Shown here one piece after another: positions 52,366-60,274 of a stretch of DNA of 64,000 nt (position 1 is its first letter; the number at the start of each line of letters is the position of its first letter). Made by a program: the position numbers and the translations under genes. The DNA comes from Rhizohabitans arisaemae (GTDB lineage: Bacteria; Actinomycetota; Actinomycetes; Streptosporangiales; Streptosporangiaceae). The DNA is taken from assembly GCF_025996515.1 (NCBI RefSeq), contig NZ_BLRH01000055.1, positions 62,001-126,000 on the forward strand, given 5' to 3'. The notes below the pieces were generated by a model. It was not told the DNA's origin, ran no database searches, and saw nothing but the letters and a program-made list of their open reading frames with translations.

Positions 52366-55300
52366 TCAACTAGAAAGCTGGTTTATCGCCCGATAGATAC
52401 GTTTGTCCGAGACTGGGTGTGGAGTGCCGAGGGTCTGCGCGAAGTAGCTCACCCGGAGTTCCTCCAGCATCCAGCGAATCTCGGTCCGGCCCTCGCCCGG
52501 GGGCAGCGCCTCGAAAGCCGCACGGACCGGGGCAATCTTGGCCATCCACTCCCGGTCCCGCTGCGGGTTCTCCGGCAGCTTCTCCAGCCGCCGTTCCACC
52601 GCCCGCAGATAGCGGTGGAGATCCGGAAGCCTGCGCCAGCCGGTGGCGGTCACGAAGCCCGGATACACGAGCGCGCCGAGCTGGGTCCGCACATCGGCGA
52701 CGGACGGAGCCAGCACCGGACTGGAGAGTCCCTTCAGCAGGAGGTCGACGCTCTGCGCCACGGCGAGGATCCGCTCCACCTTGACCACGACGTCCAGCAC
52801 CGTGTCGCTCAGATCCGACCGCACCCGCTCCGAGAGCCTGGCGAAACCCTCCTGATCCCAGGCCGGTCCACCCGCGTCGGCGATAAGCTTGTCCGCCGCG
52901 CAGGCCGTGCAGTCGTCGAAGAGGTCGACGGCGCTCCCGTGCGAGCTGAGCACCAGCTTGCTCCGGTTCGACAGGGTGCCGAGGACGTACTTCACCGGGG
53001 ACGGCGCGTTCAGCAGGATGAGCCTGCGGGTCCCCGTCCACATCGCCCGCCGCTGCTGCTCCCGGGTTTCGAACACCCGGACGGCCACGCTCTCCCGCTC
53101 GTCCACGAGCGCCGGATACCCCTTGACCCGCCCCTGCTCGAACAGGTCGGGCAGCCGGCCGAAACTCCAGCCGCGCAGGCCACGCCGCTCCACCCCGTCC
53201 CCGGCCTTGGCGAGCGTCTCGCGGAGCCTCGGGGTGAGCCGGCGTTTCAGCTCGCCCAGCTCCTTGTCCTCGGCGATCTTGCGTCGGTGCTCGTCCTCGA
53301 CCCGGAACGTGATCCGCAGATGGTCCGGGACCCGGCCGAGGTCCCAGCTCCCGCCGGGGATCTTGAACCCGGTGAGGCGGAGGAACTCCCGCTCCATCAC
53401 CTCGCAGAGATCGCCTTCCCGCGGTTTCGCCGCGGCGAGCACCGCCTTGGCGAAGTTCGGGGCCGGGACGAAGTTCCGCCGGATCGGCTTGGGCAGGGAC
53501 TTGATCAGCGCGGTGACGAGTTCCTCCCGCAGACCGGGGATCTGCCAGTCGAACCCCTCCGGACTCACCTGGTTGAGGACGGCGAGCGGGATGTGCACGG
53601 TGACCCCGTCGGCGTCGGCGCCCGGCTCGAACTGATAGGTGAGCGGGAAACGCAGGGCGCCCTGCCGCCAGACGTCGGGGTAGTCCTGTTCGCTGACCCC
53701 CTCCCCCTGGATCAGCATCGCCCGTTCGAAGGTCAGCAGGTCCGGCTGGGCGCCGCGGGTCCGCTTCCACCAGACGTCGAAATCCCGGACCGAGCCGACC
53801 TCGGCGGGGATCCGCCGGTCGTAGAAGTCGAACAGGGTCTCGTCGTCGACCAGGATGTCGCGCCGCCGCGCCCGGTTCTCCAGCTCGGCCACCTCGTCCA
53901 GGAGCGCGCGGTTCTCCTTGAGGAAGCGGTGATGGGTGTCCCAGTCCCCCTCCACCAGCGCGTTCCGGATGAACAGGTCCCGGCAGAGCTCGGGGTCGAT
54001 CCGGCCGTAGTTCACCTTGCGTTGGGCGACGATCGGCACGCCGTACAGCGTGACCCGCTCGAAGGCCATCACCGCGCCCTGCTTCTTCTCCCAGTGCGGC
54101 TCACTGTAGGTGCGTTTCACCAGATGTCCGGCGAGGGGCTCGATCCACTCGGGCTCGATGCGGGCGTTGACCCGGGCCCACAGGCGCGAGGTCTCCACGA
54201 GTTCGGCGGACATCACCCAGCGCGGCGGCTTCTTGAACAGCGCCGAGCCGGGGAACAGGGCGAACTGGGCGTTCCGCGCCCCCTGGTACTCGTGTTTCTC
54301 GGTGTCCTTGAGCCCGATGTGCGAGAGCAGCCCGGCCAGGAGGGAGACGTGGATCCGGTACGGCTCCGCGGGGGTGCTGTTGAGGTGCACACCCATGGAT
54401 TTGGCCATCTGCCGGAGCTGGCTGTAGATGTCCTGCCATTCCCGGACACGGAGATAGTTGAGAAACTCCGCCTTGCACATCCGGCGGAACTGCCCGGAGG
54501 ACAGCTCTTTCTGCTGTTCTCGGAGATATCTCCAGAGATTCAGGTAAGAGATGAAATCTGACTCTTTATCGGCGAAGCGGGCGTGCCGCTGCTGGGCCGC
54601 CTCCTGCTTGTCGGCGGGGCGCTCCCGAGGGTCCTGGATGGACAGCGCGGCGGCGATCACCATCACCTCGACGGCGCAGCCGTTGTCGTCGGCCGCCAGC
54701 ACCATCGTGGCCAGCCGCGGGTCCACCGGGAGCTGGGCGAGCTTGCGGCCGAGCGGGGTGACCTCGTTCCCGGAGAACGCCCCCAGCTCCTGCAGGAGCA
54801 GGACGCCGTCCTTGACCTGACGGCGATCCGGGGGTTCCACGAACGGGAATGCGGCGATGTCGCCGAGCCCGAGGGTCGTCATCTGCAGGATGACCGAGGC
54901 GAGGTTGGTGCGCAGGATCTCCGGATCGGTGAACTCCGGCCGGCTGAGAAAGTCCTCCTCGTCGAAGAGCCGGATGCAGACCCCGTCGGAGGTACGGCCG
55001 CAGCGGCCCTTGCGCTGGTTCGCCGAGGCCTGGGAGACCTTCTCGATCGGGAGCCGCTGCACCTTCAGGCGGTGGCTGTAGCGGGAGATCCGCGCCGTGC
55101 CCGGATCGATGACGTACTTGATGCCCGGGACCGTGAGCGAGGTCTCGGCGACGTTGGTGGCGAGCACGATCCGGCGCCCGCGAGCCGGCTGGAACACCCG
55201 GTGCTGGTCGGCCGCGGAGAGACGCGCGAACAGCGGGAGGATCTCGGTGTCCCGGAGGTTCTGTTTGACCAGCGCGTCCGCGGTGTCACGGATCTCCCGC

Positions 55301-56529
55301 TCCCCGCTGAGAAAGACGAGGATGTCCCCCGGACCTTCGGCGCAGAGTTCGCCGACCGCGTCGCAGATCGCCGAAACCTGATCCTCTTGATCCTCGGTGA
55401 TGGGCCGGTAGCGCACTTCCACGGGATAGGTGCGGCCGGAGACCTCGATGATGGGCGCGCCGACCGGCCCGGCCTCGTCGCCGGCCGGAAGCCGCGCGGA
55501 CGCCGTACCGGCGCCGTCGACGCCGATGTGGGCGGACGCCACTCCGCCGGGCCCGCCGTAAGCCTCGCCGGTCTCCCCCGGCTCGGCGGAGGATCCGGTA
55601 CAGGCCGCAGGCCGCGAGTCCGCCGTACCGGCGCCGCCACCGGGTTCGGCGGGACCGGCCGCCGACGGGGCGGATTCGGTACGGCCGGAGGGCCGCGAGT
55701 TCGCCGTACCGGCGTCGGCGCCGTGGTCCGGCCGAGGGCGGCGGGGCGCACGGCCCCCGCGTCCGCCGTCACCGGAGACCACCGGAAAACCGGCGAAATG
55801 CCGGGAGAACCGCTCGGGGTCGATCGTCGCCGAGGTGATGATCACCTTGAGGTCGGGTCGCTTGGGCAGCAGCTGCTTGAGGTAGCCGAGGATGAAGTCG
55901 ATGTTGAGGCTGCGCTCGTGCGCCTCGTCGATGATCAGGGTGTCGTACTGGCTGAGCATCCGATCGCTCTGCAGCTCGGCGAGGAGGATGCCGTCGGTCA
56001 TCAGCTTCACCAGGGTGGAGTCGCCGATCTGATCGGTGAACCGCACCCGGTAGCCGACGACTCCCCCCAGCGGGGTCTTCAACTCCTCGGCGATGCGTTC
56101 GGCGACCGTCCGCGCGGCGATCCGGCGCGGCTGGGTGTGGCCGATCAGGCCGCGGACCCCGCGCCCCAGCTCCAGGCAGATCTTGGGGATCTGGGTGGTC
56201 TTGCCGGACCCGGTCTCCCCCGCGACGATGACCACCTGGTGGTCCCGGATCGCGGCGAGGATCTCGTCCCTCTTCCGGCTGACCGGCAGGGCCTCGGGAT
56301 AGGTGATCTCCGGGACGTTCTCCCGCCGCACCGCCACCCGGGCCTCGGCCGTCTCCACCTCCGCGGCGATCTCGGCGAGCACCGAGCGCCGGGCCGCCGG
56401 GTTGCGGACCTTCCGGACCCCGCCGATGCGGCGGCGCAGCCGGTGCGCGTCCCGCGACATCAGGCCGGGCAGGCGCGCTTCAAGGTCTCCGAGCACGGGG
56501 TCGGCAGGTTTCACAGGTGGCTTTCCCAT
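52366..56529 (-). CDS. hrpA: ATP-dependent RNA helicase HrpA (DEAH box) with extra insert
   Basis: A 1387-aa DEAH helicase. Motifs: Walker A GETGSGKT (104-111), TQPRRIAA, DEAH (201-204), SAT (233-235) and the QRKGRCGRTSDG region. The HA2/OB-fold region and the long HrpA-specific C-terminal domain (DUF3418-like) follow. HrpA acts on RNA and in E. coli rescues stalled ribosomes. Unlike normal HrpA, residues ~254-357 between FSRHFAGFPVVSG and APIIEVSGRTYPVEVRYRP are Gly/Ala/Pro-rich and internally repetitive, encoded by palindromic elements (see 55459). ATG 56529 is the conserved-length start; the frame extends further upstream without similarity. Confidence 0.94.
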   Translation of the reverse strand: MGKPPVKPADPVLGDLEARLPGLMSRDAHRLRRRIGGVRKVRNPAARRSVLAEIAAEVETAEARVAVRRENVPEITYPEALPVSRKRDEILAAIRDHQVVIVAGETGSGKTTQIPKICLELGRGVRGLIGHTQPRRIAARTVAERIAEELKTPLGGVVGYRVRFTDQIGDSTLVKLMTDGILLAELQSDRMLSQYDTLIIDEAHERSLNIDFILGYLKQLLPKRPDLKVIITSATIDPERFSRHFAGFPVVSGDGGRGGRAPRRPRPDHGADAGTANSRPSGRTESAPSAAGPAEPGGGAGTADSRPAACTGSSAEPGETGEAYGGPGGVASAHIGVDGAGTASARLPAGDEAGPVGAPIIEVSGRTYPVEVRYRPITEDQEDQVSAICDAVGELCAEGPGDILVFLSGEREIRDTADALVKQNLRDTEILPLFARLSAADQHRVFQPARGRRIVLATNVAETSLTVPGIKYVIDPGTARISRYSHRLKVQRLPIEKVSQASANQRKGRCGRTSDGVCIRLFDEEDFLSRPEFTDPEILRTNLASVILQMTTLGLGDIAAFPFVEPPDRRQVKDGVLLLQELGAFSGNEVTPLGRKLAQLPVDPRLATMVLAADDNGCAVEVMVIAAALSIQDPRERPADKQEAAQQRHARFADKESDFISYLNLWRYLREQQKELSSGQFRRMCKAEFLNYLRVREWQDIYSQLRQMAKSMGVHLNSTPAEPYRIHVSLLAGLLSHIGLKDTEKHEYQGARNAQFALFPGSALFKKPPRWVMSAELVETSRLWARVNARIEPEWIEPLAGHLVKRTYSEPHWEKKQGAVMAFERVTLYGVPIVAQRKVNYGRIDPELCRDLFIRNALVEGDWDTHHRFLKENRALLDEVAELENRARRRDILVDDETLFDFYDRRIPAEVGSVRDFDVWWKRTRGAQPDLLTFERAMLIQGEGVSEQDYPDVWRQGALRFPLTYQFEPGADADGVTVHIPLAVLNQVSPEGFDWQIPGLREELVTALIKSLPKPIRRNFVPAPNFAKAVLAAAKPREGDLCEVMEREFLRLTGFKIPGGSWDLGRVPDHLRITFRVEDEHRRKIAEDKELGELKRRLTPRLRETLAKAGDGVERRGLRGWSFGRLPDLFEQGRVKGYPALVDERESVAVRVFETREQQRRAMWTGTRRLILLNAPSPVKYVLGTLSNRSKLVLSSHGSAVDLFDDCTACAADKLIADAGGPAWDQEGFARLSERVRSDLSDTVLDVVVKVERILAVAQSVDLLLKGLSSPVLAPSVADVRTQLGALVYPGFVTATGWRRLPDLHRYLRAVERRLEKLPENPQRDREWMAKIAPVRAAFEALPPGEGRTEIRWMLEELRVSYFAQTLGTPHPVSDKRIYRAINQLSS
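55459..55770. repeat. GGTACGGC...GCCGTACC palindromic elements inside hrpA
   Basis: Three related units at 55481-55518 (truncated), 55591-55636 and 55672-55722, sharing GGCCGCGAGT and CGCCGTACCGGCG. The last begins GGATTCGGTACGGCCGGAGG, the same opening as the intergenic copies at 31748 and 33040. In the hrpA frame each gives a related peptide (AGTANSRPSGRTES, AGTADSRPAACTGS, AGTASARLPAGDEAG). The whole insert is about 312 bp and stays in frame. Confidence 0.75.
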
Positions 56530-56746
56530 ACATTCGCAAGGATAGGCACCCCGGTCCTGCGAGCTGCCATCGCGGGCAGGCCGACACGGACGCCTGGCCC
56601 CCACCCCATGATGGCGACATCGGCGGCCGCGCGCGAATCGATTTCCGCCGATCGGCCGGCCGCCGCCCCGGATCACCGGCGGGATCGGGAATGCCGCCGC
56701 GTCGAAACCGGCGTTCGACGTCGCCCGTGTCTCCCCCGATCCGATC

Positions 56747-56793
56747 GATTCCGTACGGCCGCGCCCGCCGGCGTGGCGTCACGCCGTACCGGC
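56747..56793. repeat. GTACGGC...GCCGTAC palindromic element
   Basis: Begins GATTCCGTACGGCCGCG and ends TCACGCCGTACCGGC, between hrpA and the TetR gene. Same family as the intergenic copies at 31748 and 33040. Confidence 0.55.
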
Positions 56794-56799
56794 TGGAGG

Positions 56800-57348
56800 T
56801 CAGCGTGCCGGTAGGCCGAGCGCCGCGCAGGCCGCGTCCACGGCGGCCGGCCCGATCTCCTCGGCGGGGAGGTGGGCGAACTGCACGGTGCAGTCCGACA
56901 TGCCGCCGATCGCCACGACCGCACGCGCCTGGGCGGCGAGCAAAGGATCGGGGCCGATCAGCAGCGTGGTCAGCCGCGCGCGCCAATCCCACAGACGATC
57001 GGTCAGGTCGAGGCCCGCGAACGCGCTCAGATCGCGCACCACCATCACGGTGACCGCCCGGTGCCGGTAGAGGAGGTCGAAGTACCCCTGCAGGAGTTCC
57101 CGGGGATCGGCGGAGGCCACCGCCTCCCGCTCCGTCAGGAACCCCTCGACATCCTCGATGAGCGGCTCGACGATGCTGCGAACCAGGTCGTCCCGCGAGG
57201 CGAAGTGGTAGTAGAGCGCGGGCTTGGTGATGCCCAGACGGTCTGCGATCTCCCGCAGGCTCGTCCGCCGCACCCCCTGGCTCACGAACAGCTCCCGGGC
57301 CACCTCCTGGATCCGCGCCTTGGTGCCGGACGGTTGGGCAGACTCCAC
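56800..57348 (-). CDS. TetR family transcriptional regulator
   Basis: A 182-aa repressor. The DNA-binding domain is IQEVARELFVSQGVRRTSLR followed by EIADRLGITKPALYYHFASRDDLVRSI, the standard TetR helix-turn-helix; the rest is the helical ligand-binding domain. GTG 57348 is preferred because GGAGG lies six bases upstream; the frame continues to 57444 but that part overlaps the operator repeats. It is divergent from the FAD monooxygenase, with two 22-bp direct repeats between them as likely binding sites. Confidence 0.92.
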   Translation of the reverse strand: MESAQPSGTKARIQEVARELFVSQGVRRTSLREIADRLGITKPALYYHFASRDDLVRSIVEPLIEDVEGFLTEREAVASADPRELLQGYFDLLYRHRAVTVMVVRDLSAFAGLDLTDRLWDWRARLTTLLIGPDPLLAAQARAVVAIGGMSDCTVQFAHLPAEEIGPAAVDAACAALGLPAR

Positions 57349-57387
57349 CGATCGCCTCCTTCGCAGGTTGTCCGTCGATTCTATCCC

Positions 57388-57441
57388 CTGACCTTCCGGT
57401 AAGTAGAATACATCCACAACTGACCTTCCGGTAAGTAGAAT
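57388..57441. promoter_or_regulatory. Tandem TetR operator candidates
   Basis: Two perfect 22-bp direct repeats at 57388-57409 and 57420-57441, core ACCTTCCGGTAAGT, period 32 bp (three helical turns). The core is a partial palindrome around CCGG. A related CTTACC / GTTAAGTAAG stretch follows at 57447-57466, next to the monooxygenase ribosome site. Confidence 0.7.
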
Positions 57442-57484
57442 CATGGCTTACCATCCGTTAAGTAAGTACGGACGAAGGGGTCTC

Positions 57485-58714
57485 ATGCGCATCCTTGTCT
57501 CCGGCGCGAGCGTCGCCGGCCCGGTCCTCGCCTACTGGCTCCGCCGGTACGGCTTCACCCCCACCGTCGTGGAACGCGCCCCCACCCTGCGCAAGACCGG
57601 CGGCCACGCGGTGGACCTGTTCAAACCCGCCGTGGAGATCGTGGAGCGAATGGGCGCCTGGCCGCGGATCCTGGAGCACCGCACCGGGACCGACCTGATC
57701 ACGATGGCCGGTGACCGGATCAAGCGGCCCATCGACGTCGAGACCAGCCGGTTGACGAAGGTGATGTCCGACCGGCACGTCGAGATCATGCGCGACGACC
57801 TGAGCGAGATCCTGTACGACACCGTCAAAGGCGAGGTGGAGTACCTCTTCGACGACTCGATCACCGGGCTGCGCGACGACGGCGACGGCGTCGACGTCAC
57901 CTTCGAGCGGACCCCCGGGCGCAGGTTCGACCTCGTGATCGGCGCGGACGGCCTCCACTCCAACGTCCGCCGCCTGACCTTCGGCGAGGAGTCGCGCCAC
58001 ACCGCCTACATCGGCTCCTACCTCGGCGTGATCTCGCTCCCCAACCATCTGAACCTCGACGGGCGCATGATGGTCTACAGCGGGGTCGGCCGGATGGCGG
58101 GCGTCTACGGCGCCCGGCGCCTCGGCGAAGCACGGGCGATCTTCATGTTCCGCAGCGCCGCGGAGCTCGACTACCACCACCGGGACATCCCCCGGCAGAA
58201 GGAGCTGCTCATCCGGCACTTCGCCGACCTCCCCTGGGACCAGGCCCCTCGGCTGATCAAGGAGATCGACCGCGCCACGACCTTCTACTTCGACTCCATC
58301 ACCCAGGTCCGGATGGACACCTGGTCCCAGGGCCGGATCACCCTCGCGGGCGACGCCGGCTACTCCCCCGGTCCCGCGGTTGGCGGCGGGACCAGCCTCG
58401 CCGCGGTCGGCGCCTACGTCCTCGCCGGACAGCTCGCCGCCGCCGGCGGCGACCATCGGCGGGCTTTCCCCGCCTACGAGGCGGAGATGGCCGAATTCGT
58501 CCGGCACAGCAGAGCCTTCGGCCTCCGCACCGCGAAAACCATCATCCCCGACACCGGAACCCGGGCGTGGGCCCTCGCCCAGTCCGTCAGGCTGATAAAC
58601 ACCCTCCCCGGCGGCCTGGTCCGCTTTGCCCTGAAGCTCTCCCGCAGCGGCAGCGGCCCCCACAACGACTTCCCGATCCGGGACTACACCCCCGCGAACC
58701 CGGTACGGCCGTAG
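57485..58714 (+). CDS. FAD-dependent monooxygenase (group A flavoprotein)
   Basis: A 409-aa aromatic-hydroxylase-type enzyme. The N-terminal Rossmann motif is ILVSGASVAGPVLAYWL (the GxGxxG glycines partly replaced, as in the related Rdm/TetX-like group), the middle motif is DLVIGADGLHSNVRR and the third FAD motif is LAGDAGYSPGPAVGGGTSLA. Such enzymes hydroxylate small aromatic or polycyclic molecules with NAD(P)H and O2. ATG 57485 follows GAAGGGG. Pairing with a divergent TetR gene suggests induction by the substrate, possibly as a detoxification function; this is inference. Confidence 0.92.
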   Translation: MRILVSGASVAGPVLAYWLRRYGFTPTVVERAPTLRKTGGHAVDLFKPAVEIVERMGAWPRILEHRTGTDLITMAGDRIKRPIDVETSRLTKVMSDRHVEIMRDDLSEILYDTVKGEVEYLFDDSITGLRDDGDGVDVTFERTPGRRFDLVIGADGLHSNVRRLTFGEESRHTAYIGSYLGVISLPNHLNLDGRMMVYSGVGRMAGVYGARRLGEARAIFMFRSAAELDYHHRDIPRQKELLIRHFADLPWDQAPRLIKEIDRATTFYFDSITQVRMDTWSQGRITLAGDAGYSPGPAVGGGTSLAAVGAYVLAGQLAAAGGDHRRAFPAYEAEMAEFVRHSRAFGLRTAKTIIPDTGTRAWALAQSVRLINTLPGGLVRFALKLSRSGSGPHNDFPIRDYTPANPVRP

Positions 58715-58763
58715 GGCACCGGTTACGCGTCGAACCGACCCGCCGACGAAACCACCTCGTGGC

Positions 58764-58970
58764 TCAGGTACCGCCCAGGACCGGAGCGTCCCCGTACAGT
58801 GCGGCAAGGTCGACAAGGACGAGGTCGTCGCGGAGGCCGGCGGCCCGCAGAACGTCGGGATGGAATCCGTGCAGGGAGAACAGGGCGAGCACCGCGTCCC
58901 CGGCCTGGTGGCCCTGCCGCTCCAGCAACTCCCGGATGCGCTGCAGGCGTTCCACGTTTCTCGTTCCGGC
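58764..58970 (-). pseudogene. C-terminal fragment of an ATPase-like gene
   Basis: The minus-strand frame reads VERLQRIRELLERQGHQAGD, then AVLALFSLHGFHPDVLRAAG and DDLVLVDLAALYGD to a stop. This resembles the last ~65 residues of archaeal-type/DUF234 ATPases (pattern LFSxxGF...LVDLxxLYG). The upstream part of the frame does not look like protein and no ATPase core is present within the space before the PIG-L gene, so I read it as a remnant. Confidence 0.45.
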
Positions 58971-59037
58971 TGACCTGAACGAATCCTGTCGGCCGAGCGG
59001 GAGGGCCGGACAACCGGCGGGAGTCCTGGGCGAGGGG

Positions 59038-59856
59038 TTAGCTCCGGATTCCGGCAAAGAGGTCGTCCTCGCGGTCGGGGGCGGCGACGCGGCTCATCCG
59101 GCGGATGAACGTCTCACTCGCCAGCATGAGCCGCTGGGCCTCCTCCGGCATCGCGAGGAGGAAGGCGCCGTCGCTCTGGCTCGCGTGCGCCTTGAGCGCC
59201 TTGACCTTGCGGTCGAGGTACGGCAGGACGTCGACCACACTGGTGATCAGCTCATCGGGGGTGCCGAAGTCCTCGGAGGGATCGAAGTCGCCCATGTCGA
59301 TCCCGGCCTCCCGCATGTAGGCGACCATCTGCCGCATCCCGGAGCGGGGCAGGGCGGTGTAGTACAGCTTGTCGGGGATCCCGGTGCCCTCGGTCGCCGC
59401 GACGGCGATCCGGTGCGCCTGGATGTGGTCGGGGTGCCCGTACCCGCCGTCCTCGTCGTAGGTCACCACGACCTGGGGGCGGTAGCGCTCCATGAGCGCG
59501 CCGAGCCGGGCCGCGGCCCGCTCCACCGGGATGTTGCAGAACGCCTCCGGATGGTTGTTCGCCGCCCAGCCGACCATCCCCGAATCGCGGTAGCCGAGCG
59601 TTTCGACGTGGGTGACACCCAGGTGGCCCGTGGACTCCTTCAGCTCGGCGAGGCGCCGCTCGGCGACCGCGGCGACGTCGTGGCCGTCCTGTCCGGGCTT
59701 CACCCCGCCGGGTCCGTCGCCCTGCTCCCCGTTGGTGCAGGTGACCAGGACCGTGCGGATCCCGGCCTCGGCGTAGCGGGCCAGGATCCCGCCGGTGCCG
59801 AGCACCTCGTCGTCGGGATGCGCGTGGACCGCCATGAGTGTCAGCACTTGATCCAT
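59038..59856 (-). CDS. PIG-L family zinc deacetylase
   Basis: A 272-aa hydrolase of the family that includes the mycothiol enzymes MshB and Mca. The metal motif is MAVHAHPDDEVLGTGGILA (His, Asp, Asp) with the third ligand in GYGHPDHIQAHRIAV. VLVTCTNGEQGDGPGG and ALPRSGMRQMVAYMREAG fit MshB/Mca-like members. It should remove an N-acyl group from a GlcN-type or Cys-conjugate substrate; which one is not decided by sequence alone. ATG 59856 gives the expected N-terminus MDQVLTLMAVHAHPDD. Confidence 0.9.
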   Translation of the reverse strand: MDQVLTLMAVHAHPDDEVLGTGGILARYAEAGIRTVLVTCTNGEQGDGPGGVKPGQDGHDVAAVAERRLAELKESTGHLGVTHVETLGYRDSGMVGWAANNHPEAFCNIPVERAAARLGALMERYRPQVVVTYDEDGGYGHPDHIQAHRIAVAATEGTGIPDKLYYTALPRSGMRQMVAYMREAGIDMGDFDPSEDFGTPDELITSVVDVLPYLDRKVKALKAHASQSDGAFLLAMPEEAQRLMLASETFIRRMSRVAAPDREDDLFAGIRS

Positions 59857-60274
59857 TGAGTCCCCCAGATTCCGTTGCGTCCACCGGTGACGGACCGACG
59901 ATACCGAGCGCGGCCGACATCTCCGGCCGCGTGTCCGCGGCCGTACCGCGGAGCGACCACCTGGACGCTCCGGGTCACCTTCAGGACCTGCCACAGCGAT
60001 TCACGACAAATCCCCCCAAATAGCTATATAGAGATAGTTATCTAGACAAACAGCCCAACCAAGCCACATTGCCCTATAGGATCACAGAGATCTCAGAAAA
60101 TGCACTTTATTATAACTTTATAGCAAATATCGATACGCCCCATTAGTTATCCGAAATGGGACATTATGGGATCTTGACGAAGATCCACCCCATGGCGAAG
60201 ATTTCAGCCAAATGCACGTTTCCTACCGAGGTGAACCACTGCCCGGAAACGTGCGCCAACTGGAGGAATCTCTC
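59857..60274. other. A/T-rich intergenic region, likely promoter of the M14 gene
   Basis: Bases about 60005-60170 are unusually A/T-rich (AGCTATATAGAGATAG, TTTATTATAACTTTATAGC) against the GC-rich background. No frame is convincing. TATAAC-like hexamers around 60112 could be -10 elements, but no clear -35 is paired with them. The ribosome site GGAGG is at 60262. Confidence 0.5.
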
